Positions 15,097-23,466 of a DNA stretch of 36,263 nt are shown here, piece after piece. The notes beneath the pieces are model-generated. The model made no database searches. It saw nothing but the letters and a program-made list of their open reading frames with translations, and was not told the DNA's origin. The DNA comes from Pseudomonadota bacterium (lineage in GTDB: Bacteria; Pseudomonadota; Gammaproteobacteria; Ga0077536), in the NCBI GenBank assembly GCA_029977665.1, contig JAPOKK010000008.1:1-36263 (forward strand), in the 5' to 3' direction. Every line of letters begins with the position of its first letter. The first letter of the stretch is position 1. The translations under genes and the position numbers were made by a program.

Positions 15097-16685
15097 GCGG
15101 CCGGGGCTTCGGCCGCCTGATGGTGGCGCTGCTGCTGGTGACTTCCGCACCGCTCGGCGCCGAGGAGATCAGCACCAGCATCGAAGTCGTCGAAATGACG
15201 TTGGTCGAGCGCCGCCGCGTCAGCCGCACGCACTTCGACTATTACTTCGACGTCACCTTCGTCAACAACGGGGAAGCCGTACGCGGCGCCCGCGCGGTGG
15301 CGCGTAGCGACTCCGGCGCCATCGGCGTCGAGACGGGCAACATCCGCATCGGCGACATGCCCGACGCGACGCCGCTCGCGGGTGACCGGCGACTGCTGCT
15401 CACGATCGATCGGCGCACGCGCTTCGATCCGCAGCAGATCGAATGGACCTTCTTCGTCGCCGGCCAGCCGGAGGTGGTCGTCACACCCACGGCGTTCGAC
15501 TTCCGCGGCACTCCCGCCACCTGCGAAGCGGCACTGCCGGTGCGCCTCGAGAACGTCGGCACGGAGCGGCTCGATCTGAGCAGCGTTCGCGTGACGCCGA
15601 ACGACATCGTCCCGACGATCCGCCTCGAGCTCGACCTGGGCCGGCGTCCCTGGCAACTGCGACCAGGCGAGTTTCGCGACGGCACGCTGCGCTACTTGCC
15701 GACCGAGCTCGCCGAGCACGTCGGGGCCCTCCTGGTCGAGAGCAACGACCCGGCCAGTCCCGCGCTGGAGATGCCGATCGCGGCATCCGGGATAGCGAAT
15801 GCCTTCGGCAACGAGAGCTTCGTACAGGCACCGAAGACCAATCCCAAGGTGGATGTCCTCATGACCATCGACAAGTCCGGTTCGATGGGACAGGAGATCG
15901 ACGCGGTCGTCGCCAACGCCAAGTCCTTCGCCGAGGGCCTGCTGACGAGTGGTGCCGACTACCGCTTTGCCATCGCGGTGGAGGACAACGGCTGCATCAA
16001 CGGTAATCCCCGCTGGATCGATGCGAGCACGAGCGTCGATGACATCGACGCCATCGTCGATACGATGCTCGGCACCAACTTCGAACAGCCCGACACCGAG
16101 CGCCTGTACACCATCGCCACGCGTGCCCTCGGCGAAGCGAACCTGGCGCCCGGTGGTTGCAATGCCGGGTTCCTGCGCGACGACGCACGCCTCGATGTCG
16201 TATTCGTCAGCGACGAACCCGAGCAGAGCATCAACCCCTGGCCGGTCTACGTACAGCAGCTCGAAGCCCTGAAAGCGACACCCGGGGACGTCACGCTGCA
16301 CGCGATTGCCGGCGACTGGCCGAGCGGCTGCGCCACCGCGTCGGCCGGCAGCGGTTACTTCGAGGGCGTCTCGCAGAGCGGTGGCCAGTTCCTTTCGATC
16401 TGTACCAGCGACTGGGCCGGCACGCTCGCCACGCTCGCCGATGCCGCCGCCGGTAACCGCAACACGAGCTTCCGCCTGGCGATGAACGCGGTACCGAACT
16501 CGGTGCGCGTCTGGGTGGACGGGGTGCAACAGGAGAGCGGCTGGACACATGTTGCGAACTATCGCAATGCACGCTTCCTTGGCACGCCGGTCCTCGACGC
16601 CATTCACTTCGACGCGGCGCACGTGCCGGCCGACCAGTCGGCGGTGGTCGTGGACTACGCCATCGTGCCGCAATGCCCAGACTGA
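15093..16685 (+). CDS. Secreted von Willebrand factor A domain protein
   Basis: A 530-residue exported protein. After a signal peptide (about 1-23, LMVALLLVTSAPLGAEE) there is an N-terminal region with no clear family, then an Ig-like/DUF1573-type segment (about 130-232, with VTPTAFDFRGTP and LPVRLENVGTERLDL), then a vWA domain (from about 252). Its metal-ion-dependent adhesion site is DKSGSMG, Asp260, Ser262 and Ser264. Cysteines later in the chain (NGCING, GGCNAG, SGCATA, SICTSD) suggest disulfides outside the cell. It starts at GTG 15093-15095 inside the GTGA overlap with the PEP-CTERM gene. It lacks its own CTERM signal. Likely role: adhesion or protein-protein binding at the surface, possibly with the PEP-CTERM partner (inference). 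Confidence 0.85.
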   Translation: MSGRGFGRLMVALLLVTSAPLGAEEISTSIEVVEMTLVERRRVSRTHFDYYFDVTFVNNGEAVRGARAVARSDSGAIGVETGNIRIGDMPDATPLAGDRRLLLTIDRRTRFDPQQIEWTFFVAGQPEVVVTPTAFDFRGTPATCEAALPVRLENVGTERLDLSSVRVTPNDIVPTIRLELDLGRRPWQLRPGEFRDGTLRYLPTELAEHVGALLVESNDPASPALEMPIAASGIANAFGNESFVQAPKTNPKVDVLMTIDKSGSMGQEIDAVVANAKSFAEGLLTSGADYRFAIAVEDNGCINGNPRWIDASTSVDDIDAIVDTMLGTNFEQPDTERLYTIATRALGEANLAPGGCNAGFLRDDARLDVVFVSDEPEQSINPWPVYVQQLEALKATPGDVTLHAIAGDWPSGCATASAGSGYFEGVSQSGGQFLSICTSDWAGTLATLADAAAGNRNTSFRLAMNAVPNSVRVWVDGVQQESGWTHVANYRNARFLGTPVLDAIHFDAAHVPADQSAVVVDYAIVPQCPD

Positions 16686-16690
16686 GAAGG

Positions 16691-16705
16691 CCCATCGTCG
16701 ATGGG
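16691..16705. terminator. Weak hairpin between convergent vWA and LysR genes
   Basis: CCCATC-GTC-GATGGG, a 6-bp stem with a 3-nt loop, begins 6 bp after the vWA stop. There is no U-tract on either side, so terminator function is uncertain. Confidence 0.3.
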
Positions 16706-16834
16706 GAACGATGACGCGCCCGGCGACCCCTGCGACGGGACGCCGGGTGTGCAAGGCATGGTGCCCTGGATGTTGCGGGACGTGTCGTCGCTCGCCTCGT
16801 CCGGCAACGCCCAGGCGCGCCGCTGACACCGGAA

Positions 16835-17758
16835 TCAGCGCGCCCGTAGACCTCCGGCAATGCCCAGCACCTCGCGCAAGCGCGGCACCGCGAAGTCGAG
16901 AAAGCAGCGCATCTTGAGCGGCATCTGGCCACGGGACGCGTGCACGAGGTGGACGGGCTGCGGTTCCGGCTCGTAGTCCTCGAGGAGGATCTGCAACCTG
17001 CCGGCAGCGAGTCCGCGCGCCGCCTGGTAGTAGAGCAGGCGCGCCACGCCGACACCGTGAGCGGCCGCCTCGGCGGCGGCCTCGGTGCTCGATACCGACA
17101 AGCGCGGCGTCACCGGTACCTCGACAACAGCCGAACCGCCCGGCACGCGGAAGCGCCAGGAGGGCGAGAGGATCGGCGCATCAACGGTGACGCAGGGCAG
17201 CTGGCGCAGGTCTTGCGGACGTCGCGGCGTCCCGTGCTCGGCGAGCAGCGCGGGGCTGGCACAGATGATCGTGCGCATCTCGCCGACCCGGGTCGCGACC
17301 ATCGTGCTGTCCGGGAGGCGGCTGATGCGTACGGCCATGTCGACGTGGTCTTCGACGATGTCGACGTTGCGATCGGTGAGGGACAGCCGAATGTTGATCT
17401 CCGGCCAGGTCGCGAGAAACTCCGCCACGACGGGCAGCACGTGCAGCCGGCCGAACATGACCGGCGCCGTCAGGGTGAGTTCGCCGCGCGGTACGGTGTA
17501 CTCGCCGGCAGCTTCTCGTTCGGCGTCCTCGACGGCCTCCAGTATGCGGCGCGCCGCGGCCACGTAAGCGATACCGGCGTCGGTCAGCGAAAGACTGCGG
17601 GTGGTCCGGATCAGCAGCCGTGCACCGACCAGCTTCTCCAGATCCGAGACCTTGCGACTGAGCGTGGCGAGGGGTACACGAAGGTGGCGGGCGGCGGCGG
17701 AGAGGCTGCCCTGCTCCGTGACCGTCACCAGCATGGCCATGGCCTCAAGACGGTCCAC
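16835..17758 (-). CDS. LysR-family transcriptional regulator
   Basis: A 307-residue regulator. The N-terminal winged HTH (about 1-60) reads MAMLVTVTEQGSLSAAARHL then VPLATLSRKVSDLEKLVGARLL, the LysR signature. The rest is the effector-binding domain (about 90-295). The group RxTRSLSLTDAG...LTAPVMFGRLHVLPVVAEFL is typical of the large LysR set that controls small redox or detoxification operons. The start is GTG at 17756-17758; ATG 17738-17740 is an alternative. It is divergent from the AhpD-like/PPOX/DUF1348 genes and most likely controls them, in the usual LysR arrangement. Effector unknown. Confidence 0.92.
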   Translation of the reverse strand: MDRLEAMAMLVTVTEQGSLSAAARHLRVPLATLSRKVSDLEKLVGARLLIRTTRSLSLTDAGIAYVAAARRILEAVEDAEREAAGEYTVPRGELTLTAPVMFGRLHVLPVVAEFLATWPEINIRLSLTDRNVDIVEDHVDMAVRISRLPDSTMVATRVGEMRTIICASPALLAEHGTPRRPQDLRQLPCVTVDAPILSPSWRFRVPGGSAVVEVPVTPRLSVSSTEAAAEAAAHGVGVARLLYYQAARGLAAGRLQILLEDYEPEPQPVHLVHASRGQMPLKMRCFLDFAVPRLREVLGIAGGLRAR

Positions 17759-17780
17759 ACATCTTCTCGATTTTCGGGAG

Positions 17781-17795
17781 ATACGTTCTCAATAT
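17781..17795. promoter_or_regulatory. Candidate LysR box
   Basis: ATACGTTCTCAATAT has ATA and TAT ends in dyad symmetry and fits the T-N11-A core of LysR-type binding sites. It lies 22 bp from the regulator start and 81 bp before the AhpD-like gene, in an unusually AT-rich stretch of this GC-rich window. Confidence 0.45.
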
Positions 17796-17876
17796 TAGCG
17801 GATTCTCTTTTTATCTGGATATCTCCACCATGCCTCCACCGGGTCGATACCGCCCCGTCAATCCAAGGAGATAGCC

Positions 17877-18422
17877 ATGTCACGCCTCACCATCCCCAGC
17901 CACGAGGACACACCCGAAGCCGCCCGGGCCACGCTCGATGCCATCGAGAAGCAGCTCGGCACGGTACCGAACCTGTTCCGCCTGCTCGCCAACAGCCCCG
18001 CCGCGCTGCAAGCCTACACCGGCCTGCAGGGAGCGCTCGGCAAGACGCTCGACCTCAAGACGCGCGAACGCATCGCGCTGGCCGTCGCCCAGGTCAACGG
18101 CTGCGACTACTGCCTCTCGGCGCACACCTACCTGGGACACAACCTCGCGAAGCTGGGTACCGAGGAGATCGCTCTGAACCGCCGCGGTCATTCCGCCGAT
18201 GCCCGGGCCGACGCCGTGGTGAACTTCGCCGCCACCGTTGCCCGCGAGCGCGGCCATGTCGCCGATGCCGATATCGAGGCGGTGCGCCGGGCCGGCTTCA
18301 GCGATGCACAGATCGTCGAGGTCGTCGCGCTCGTCGCCGAGAACAGCTTCACCAACTTCCTCAACGAGGTCGCCCGCACCGAGATCGACTTCCCCGTCGT
18401 GCTCGCCGCGGATGCCGCCTGA
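17877..18422 (+). CDS. Carboxymuconolactone decarboxylase/AhpD-like family protein
   Basis: A 181-residue all-helical cytosolic protein of the CMD/AhpD superfamily. The peroxidase-type motif is Cys76-x-x-Cys79 with His83 in NGCDYCLSAHTYLGHN, preceded by Glu64 in KTRERIALAV, the proton-relay set of AhpD. This favours alkylhydroperoxidase-like redox activity over lactone decarboxylation, since decarboxylases lack the CxxC. Proteins with this layout are often induced by electrophiles or peroxides under a LysR regulator, which here is divergent. The next gene encodes a flavin-binding PPOX-fold protein, possibly its redox partner (inference). ATG is 17877-17879, with AAGGAG about 8 nt upstream. 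Confidence 0.88.
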   Translation: MSRLTIPSHEDTPEAARATLDAIEKQLGTVPNLFRLLANSPAALQAYTGLQGALGKTLDLKTRERIALAVAQVNGCDYCLSAHTYLGHNLAKLGTEEIALNRRGHSADARADAVVNFAATVARERGHVADADIEAVRRAGFSDAQIVEVVALVAENSFTNFLNEVARTEIDFPVVLAADAA

Positions 18423-18433
18423 GTCCGCCGAGG

Positions 18434-18464
18434 CCGGGGGCGCGTCCCGCCCCCGGTCTTCGTT
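18434..18464 (+). terminator. Hairpin between the AhpD-like and PPOX genes
   Basis: A perfect 9-bp stem, CCGGGGGCG (18434-18442) with CGCCCCCGG (18448-18456), a 5-nt loop, then TCTTCGTT. It begins 12 bp after the AhpD-like stop and 47 bp before the PPOX start begins. It looks like a leaky intrinsic terminator that would lower expression of the two downstream genes. Confidence 0.55.
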
Positions 18465-18502
18465 CCCGCGTTTCCCGAAACACCCCCGGCAGGAGAATCG
18501 AT

Positions 18503-19135
18503 ATGTCCACGGGATTCCTCGATATCGCCGTCACGCCAAGCGTCCGCGCTGTGCAACGCGAAATGGGTAGCGACGCGCTGTGGCAGGCGCGGATGCCGCA
18601 ACAGGCCTCCGACCGCCTGACCGAGCGTGAACACGCGTTCATCGCCGCACGTGACAGCTTCTACATCGCCACTGTCTCCGAAACCGGTTGGCCGTACGTG
18701 CAGCACCGCGGTGGGCCGCCCGGTTTTCTCAAGCCGATCGATGCGTCCACGCTCGCGTTCGCCGACTTCCGTGGTAACCGCCAGTACATCAGCGCAGGCA
18801 ACGCGACGGCGAACGACCGGGCCTGCCTGTTCCTGGTCGACTATCCGCGGCGCGCGCGCCTGAAAATCTATGCACGCGTCGAGTTGCTGACGCTCGATGC
18901 CGATCCGGCACTGACCGCGCAGGTCACCGTGCCCGGCTACCGGGCAAGACCCGAACGCATCTTCCGCCTTCGGCTCGAGAGCTTCGACTGGAACTGCCCG
19001 CAGCACATCACGCCACGATTCACCGAGGAAGCGATCGCCGCACGACTCCGCCCGCTCGAGGAGCGCCTCGCCTTGCTCGAAACCGAGAACGCCGCGTTGC
19101 GCGCGCGGCTCGCCGAAGCGGGAGCGCGGTCATGA
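18503..19135 (+). CDS. Pyridoxamine 5'-phosphate oxidase-fold flavin-binding protein
   Basis: A 210-residue cytosolic protein of the PPOX-like split-barrel group that binds FMN or F420-type cofactors. The barrel spans about 40-165, with [52 protein letters not shown] and [20 protein letters not shown]. The C-terminal 25 residues ([20 protein letters not shown], about 183-202) form a short coiled coil, an addition seen in a subgroup of this family. ATG 18503-18505 has AGGAGAA 5 nt upstream. The stop overlaps the next ATG (ATGA). Reaction unknown; probably reduces or senses a small electrophile together with the AhpD-like protein. Confidence 0.85.
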   Translation: MSTGFLDIAVTPSVRAVQREMGSDALWQARMPQQASDRLTEREHAFIAARDSFYIATVSETGWPYVQHRGGPPGFLKPIDASTLAFADFRGNRQYISAGNATANDRACLFLVDYPRRARLKIYARVELLTLDADPALTAQVTVPGYRARPERIFRLRLESFDWNCPQHITPRFTEEAIAARLRPLEERLALLETENAALRARLAEAGARS

Positions 19136-19602
19136 CCGAACGACGCCCACCCGTGCCGCCCTTCGATGCGGACACCGCCCGGCAGAAAGTCCGGCTTGCC
19201 GAAAATGCCTGGAACAGCCGCGACCCCGCACGCGTGGCGCTCGCCTACACGCCCGACAGCGCGTGGCGCAACCGTGCCGAGTTTCTCCGTGGCCGCGCGG
19301 CGATCACGGCGTTCCTCGAGCACAAGTGGCGCCGCGAACTCGACTACCGCCTGGTCAAGGAGCTGTGGGCCTTCGAGGGCCACCGCATCGCGGTGCGCTT
19401 CGCCTACGAGTGGCACGACGATAGCGGCAACTGGTTCCGCTCCTACGGCATCGAGAACTGGGCATTCGACGAGCACGGCCTGATGCGACAGCGCCATGCA
19501 AGCATCAACGACCTGGCTATCGACGAAGCGGCACGGCTCTTCCACTGGCCGCTCGGCCCGCGGCCGGATCATCACCCGGGACTGAGCGACTTGAACCTCT
19601 AG
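19132..19602 (+). CDS. DUF1348 NTF2-like protein
   Basis: A 156-residue protein of the DUF1348 family (nuclear transport factor 2 fold). It shows the family's features: [20 protein letters not shown] near the N-terminus, then [20 protein letters not shown] and [18 protein letters not shown], then [18 protein letters not shown] and [14 protein letters not shown]2-like proteins of this size act as small enzymes or ligand-binding pockets; this family has no settled biochemical role. It is translationally coupled to the PPOX gene (ATGA overlap), making the third gene of the LysR-linked unit. Confidence 0.88.
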   Translation: MTERRPPVPPFDADTARQKVRLAENAWNSRDPARVALAYTPDSAWRNRAEFLRGRAAITAFLEHKWRRELDYRLVKELWAFEGHRIAVRFAYEWHDDSGNWFRSYGIENWAFDEHGLMRQRHASINDLAIDEAARLFHWPLGPRPDHHPGLSDLNL

Positions 19603-19696
19603 CGCGAGCCGCCGGTCAGCGGCCATACCGGTCCGCGCCGAGCGCCTCGTCGCGAAGCGCGCGTGAACGCGGTAGCGGTCTGGAGCGTCGCGCGGC

Positions 19697-20704
19697 TCAG
19701 AGCTCGATGACGATCTTGCCGAAGTGCCCCGCAGCCTGCATGCAATGAAATGCTTCGCGGGCCTCGGCCAGCGGAAAGCGCCGGTCGATGACGGGCTCGA
19801 GTCCGTTCACGCCGAATGCCGCATTCATGTTCTCGAACATCTCGCGGCTGCCAACATAGATACCCTGCACATCGACGCTCTTGAACAATACGGGCATGGG
19901 ATCGACGGTGTTCTCGAAGCCGGTCAGGACGCCGATCAGCCAGACGTGGCCGCCGAACGCAGTGGCGTTGATGGACTTCGCCAACGTACCCGAGCCGCCC
20001 ACCTCGACGACGTGATCGACGCCGCGGCCGCCGGTCAGTTCGAGCACCGCCTGGTCCCACTCCGGCACGTCACGGTAGTTGATGGTGTCGTCGGCGCCGA
20101 GCGCGCGCGCACGCTCGAGCTTGGCATCGCTGCTCGAGGTCAGGATGACGCGCGCACCGTGCATCTTCGCGATCTGCAGCGCGAACAGCGAGACACCGCC
20201 GGTACCGAGTACGAGCACCGTCTCACCGGCCATCACGCGTCCCTTGGCAACGAGCGCATGCCACGCGGTCAGCGCCGCGCACGGCAGCGTCGCCGCCTGG
20301 GCGGTCGTCCAGCCGCGCGGCACGTGCACCGCGCCCTCCTCGTGCAGGCACACGTACTCAGCGAGCATGCCCTGCTCGCGCCCACCGAGCGCGGACTCCA
20401 TGACCTCGGCGGTGATACGCCCGGCAGGCCAGCGTTGGAAGAACGTACCGGCGACCTGGTCGCCGGCCTTGAAACGCGTCACGGACGGCCCCACGGCAAC
20501 CACTTCGCCGGCTCCGTCTGAGCAGGGCACGAGCGGCCAGCGGTCCTGGTCGACCACGCCCAGCACATGCAGCAGGTCGCGATAATTGAGCGAGACGGCG
20601 GCGACGCGCACGACGATGTCATGGGCACCTGGTTCCGGCACCGCGCGCGTCACGGGGACGAGGGCATCGATACCGCCGTCGGTCTGGATCTCCCAGGCAT
20701 TCAT
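19697..20704 (-). CDS. MDR-superfamily zinc-free NAD(P)-dependent oxidoreductase
   Basis: A 335-residue medium-chain dehydrogenase/reductase. The N-terminal GroES-like domain covers about 1-125 (VVRVAAVSLNYRDLLHVLG), and the Rossmann domain holds the nucleotide motif VLVLGTGGVSLFALQIAK (163-180). The catalytic zinc cysteine position reads NYRD rather than CxxD, and the structural-zinc cysteines are absent, so it resembles the quinone oxidoreductase-like or zinc-free alcohol dehydrogenase-like branch. ATG 20702-20704 has AAGGAG 8 nt upstream; the track-style longer start is not supported. It is divergent from the alpha/beta hydrolase-LLM genes, across a region with a 7-bp inverted repeat, and may oxidise an alcohol or reduce an enone in the same pathway. 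Confidence 0.9.
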   Translation of the reverse strand: MNAWEIQTDGGIDALVPVTRAVPEPGAHDIVVRVAAVSLNYRDLLHVLGVVDQDRWPLVPCSDGAGEVVAVGPSVTRFKAGDQVAGTFFQRWPAGRITAEVMESALGGREQGMLAEYVCLHEEGAVHVPRGWTTAQAATLPCAALTAWHALVAKGRVMAGETVLVLGTGGVSLFALQIAKMHGARVILTSSSDAKLERARALGADDTINYRDVPEWDQAVLELTGGRGVDHVVEVGGSGTLAKSINATAFGGHVWLIGVLTGFENTVDPMPVLFKSVDVQGIYVGSREMFENMNAAFGVNGLEPVIDRRFPLAEAREAFHCMQAAGHFGKIVIEL

Positions 20705-20914
20705 GCGATGGACTCCTTGGCTGCGGGGAGCGCGATTATGGCTCGCACAGGGCAGACACGAAAGCGCACGCGGCGGCGTACGTCGCGAGGCCGGAAGATG
20801 CGGAGACAACCTCATGAACCTCCTCGCGCCGGAGCGTCGATGCCCAGGAAGCGCGCTGCCGCACCCACAGCCGTCCGACACGCACCCGACCCGGCAGTCA
20901 CGCGGCGTGCACCG

Positions 20915-20937
20915 CGCATGTACGCTGATAACATGCG
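20915..20937. promoter_or_regulatory. Inverted repeat operator candidate before the hydrolase-LLM operon
   Basis: CGCATGT (20915-20921), a 9-bp spacer, and ACATGCG (20931-20937) form perfect 7-bp arms. It ends 11 bp before the AAGGAGGT ribosome binding site of the hydrolase gene. A TetR- or GntR-type dimer could bind; no such regulator is in the window. Confidence 0.5.
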
Positions 20938-20963
20938 ATGCGGTTCCCAAGGAGGTCTTTTCA

Positions 20964-21794
20964 ATGAGCTTCATCCCCGCGTTCGAACACACGGACGTGC
21001 CCCGCCCGGCGCGCTATTACACAGAGCCCGCTTTCGAGGACGTGCTGGGCCTGCCCATGGCCTATCGTCGTGACGGCTCAGGCGAAGCGACTGTCCTGCT
21101 GCACGGCGCCGGCTTCACCCGCATGTGGATCCCGTTCTACGCCATGCTTGCCGAGCGGCTCGACTTCATCGCTCCGGAAGCGCCTGGCTTTGGCGAGACA
21201 CCGTTGCCGTCATGGCTGCGCAGCTTCGACGACCTGACCATTCTTCATGACCAGTTGTTCGAACAGCTGGGGCTCGAGAAGATTCATCTGATCGGTTTCT
21301 CAATGGGTGGCTGGGCGGCGTCCGAGTTTGCCGCTTTCTATCCACGCCGCCTCAAGTCGCTGACCCTGATCACGCCGGTCGGTCTGCGTCTCGAGGACGA
21401 ACCCGGCGTCGACATCTTCCAGCTCTCGCCGCCCGACCTCATGGACCGACTGTTCAAAGACAAGACTGTCATGCAGGAATGGCTGCCGGACCCGGAGAAC
21501 TTCGATGAGGGCGTGCACCTGTATGCCGAGTTCTCGGCCGCGGCACGCCTGATGTGGGCGCCGCGCTATAACCTCGCGCTGGAGCGCCGCCTCAAGCGGC
21601 TGACCTGCCCGGCGCTCGTCATCGGCGCCGAAGAAGACCGCCTCGTACCGAACGCGATGTCCGACAAGTTCGCCGAGGTCCTGCCCGGAGGGCGCCTCGT
21701 ACGCATTCCCGGCACCGGTCACGAGCCGCTGCTCGAACGCCCACGCGAGCTCGCCGACCACATCATCGAATTCATCACGGAGGTCGCGCAATGA
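20964..21794 (+). CDS. Alpha/beta hydrolase
   Basis: A 276-residue cytosolic hydrolase. The catalytic triad is visible: nucleophile Ser113 in GFSMGG, Asp225 in EEDRLVP and His253 in GTGHEPLLE. The oxyanion HG is in VLLHGAGFTRMW (44-55). A cap region of about 60 residues follows strand 6. The ribosome binding site AAGGAGGT (20949-20956) is near-consensus with 7-nt spacing, suggesting strong translation. Its stop overlaps the LLM start (ATGA). A hydrolase coupled to a flavin monooxygenase is the expected arrangement for lactone or ester cleavage after oxygen insertion; meta-cleavage C-C hydrolases are a second option. Substrate unknown. Confidence 0.9.
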   Translation: MSFIPAFEHTDVPRPARYYTEPAFEDVLGLPMAYRRDGSGEATVLLHGAGFTRMWIPFYAMLAERLDFIAPEAPGFGETPLPSWLRSFDDLTILHDQLFEQLGLEKIHLIGFSMGGWAASEFAAFYPRRLKSLTLITPVGLRLEDEPGVDIFQLSPPDLMDRLFKDKTVMQEWLPDPENFDEGVHLYAEFSAAARLMWAPRYNLALERRLKRLTCPALVIGAEEDRLVPNAMSDKFAEVLPGGRLVRIPGTGHEPLLERPRELADHIIEFITEVAQ

Positions 21795-23149
21795 ACAAGC
21801 TGCGCTTCTATGCATTTCACCTGATGCCCTACCCGTATTTCCCGCCGGCGGAAGAGATCGAGTCGAGCTGGGTATCGCTGTCGAACAAGTACTACGACCC
21901 GCATCGCGGTCGCGTGCTCTACAACGAGTACATCGACCAGCTCGTGGCAGCCGAGAAGTTCGGTTACGACGGCGTCGGTGTCAACGAGCACCACGCCAAC
22001 TTCTACGGCACCATGCCCTCGCCCAACATCATTGCGGCGATGCTGGTTCAGCGCACGACGCAGATCCCGATTGGCGTCATCGGCAATGCCATCCCGCTAC
22101 ATGGCAATCCGCTGCGCGTGGCGGAGGAGATCGCGATGCTCGATGTCATTTCGGGCGGCCGCATCATCTCGGGTTTCGTACGCGGCATCGGCTGCGAATA
22201 CTTCAACAACCCCGTCGCGCCGGCCGATTCGACCGAGCGCTTCGCCGAGGCGCATGACCTGATCATCAGGGCCTGGACCGACGAAGGCCCCTTCACCTGG
22301 CAAGGTGACCACTTCTACGTGCCGAACGTGAACATCATTCCCAAGTGTATTCAACAGCCGCACCCGCCGATCTGGATTCCGGGACAGGGCTCGCTCGAAA
22401 CGCTGCAGTTCATCGCCAGGCATCGCTACACGTACATGATGGTGTTCTCGCCCCTGTGGTTCACCAAGATGGCTTTCGACGGCCTGCGCGAGGAATGCGC
22501 GCGGCTCGGTTACGAGGCGGACAAGAACATGTTCAACGCCTGCGTGCCGACCTACGTGGCCGAAACCGATGCCCAGGCTCACCGCGAAGCCAAGGCCCAC
22601 CTGTCGTGGGTGTTCAACACCGGGCTCAAGATCCCGGATCAGTTCTTCTTTCCGCCCGGCTACATGTCCAACAAGTCGTTCCGCAACTTCATGACGCAGT
22701 TGCAGAAGGGCAAGGTCAAGCCGCAGGCCCAGCTCAGTTATGACGAACTGCTGAAGGACCGCTACATCATCGTCGGCTCGCCGGAAACGGTGAAGAACCA
22801 GCTCGGCGAGTACGTCGAAGCGGTCGGCGCAGGCGGCATGATCGGCGCAGGCTCACCGTTCGGGCCGATGCCCAACTGGATGGTGATGAAGAACATGCAG
22901 TTGTACGCCGAGGAAGTGATCCCCGAGTTCCGCGAGGCGGACGGATTGCCCGACTACCAGCGTACCGCGCCGAATTCACCGCGTTCGCATGCAGCGCTGG
23001 CGGCACAACGTGGAAGTCCGCCCGAAGCCGCTCGCTCGCGCGTGACAGGCGGCATGGAACTCGTCGATCACCGCCTCTCGCATGTTGCCGAAGTCATCGA
23101 CCCGACGATGGCAGGCGGCGGCAGCGGGCGCGAAGCGTCGGCAGGCTGA
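21791..23149 (+). CDS. LLM-class (luciferase-like) flavin-dependent monooxygenase
   Basis: A 452-residue TIM-barrel flavoprotein of the bacterial luciferase family that uses reduced flavin and oxygen. Family blocks: AAEKFGYDGVGVNEHHANFY (about 53-72), PIGVIGNAIPLHGNPLRVAE (about 93-112), EIAMLDVISGGRIISGFVRG (about 113-132), and HPPIWIPGQGS (about 191-201). The last 55-60 residues, from about DYQRTAPNSP, are Ala/Gly/Ser/Arg-rich and not part of the fold, an unusual tail. It is translationally coupled to the alpha/beta hydrolase. No flavin reductase is seen in the window. It could be a type II Baeyer-Villiger-like oxygenase or another FMNH2-dependent enzyme. Confidence 0.9.
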   Translation: MNKLRFYAFHLMPYPYFPPAEEIESSWVSLSNKYYDPHRGRVLYNEYIDQLVAAEKFGYDGVGVNEHHANFYGTMPSPNIIAAMLVQRTTQIPIGVIGNAIPLHGNPLRVAEEIAMLDVISGGRIISGFVRGIGCEYFNNPVAPADSTERFAEAHDLIIRAWTDEGPFTWQGDHFYVPNVNIIPKCIQQPHPPIWIPGQGSLETLQFIARHRYTYMMVFSPLWFTKMAFDGLREECARLGYEADKNMFNACVPTYVAETDAQAHREAKAHLSWVFNTGLKIPDQFFFPPGYMSNKSFRNFMTQLQKGKVKPQAQLSYDELLKDRYIIVGSPETVKNQLGEYVEAVGAGGMIGAGSPFGPMPNWMVMKNMQLYAEEVIPEFREADGLPDYQRTAPNSPRSHAALAAQRGSPPEAARSRVTGGMELVDHRLSHVAEVIDPTMAGGGSGREASAG

Positions 23150-23466
23150 ACGCGCTGCTGTACCACCATTCGGCGGCCCGGGGACCGTTGCGCTGAGCAT
23201 ACCTGCGTCACCATGACGCGCAGCAATGGCCGGGCCACCATCACCGCCTGCCCGGCGCTACCCCGAGTTCCCGGGCACTTCGAGCGGGATTACGGGCCGC
23301 GAGCGTCCGGCAGGGCCGGGCCATGTCCCCGACGCGGCTATGCACGGAATCGCGGCACTCGGCGCTGCAGTACGCGGTATCGCGCCGCGGCGATGCAACG
23401 CCGGGCCACTCCACCGCACAGAACAGCAGGTTCAGAGCGCTTCACCAGTACGGGAGAATGAACAAC
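23150..23466. other. Gene-less 317-bp stretch
   Basis: No convincing gene. One perfect inverted repeat, GCGTCA-CCA-TGACGC at 23205-23219, could be an operator or weak terminator after the LLM gene. An open frame from 23323 runs into the next gene, but its first 48 codons look random, so I treat them as noncoding. GGGAGA at 23452-23457 is the likely ribosome binding site of the next gene. Confidence 0.45.

Noticed and set aside
14823-16829. A 668-codon minus-strand open frame opposite the PEP-CTERM and vWA genes
   Set aside because: High GC creates long antisense frames; no recognisable domain, and the plus-strand genes have signal peptides, MIDAS and CTERM motifs.
16940-19135. A 731-codon open frame spanning LysR, the AhpD-like gene and the PPOX gene
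   Set aside because: Only its last 210 codons (18503-19135) are a real gene with its own AGGAGAA site. The rest is antisense to LysR and out of frame with the AhpD-like gene.
20705-20992. Longer N-terminus for the MDR dehydrogenase
   Set aside because: MNAWEIQ is the normal family start and has AAGGAG upstream; the extension is not conserved-looking.
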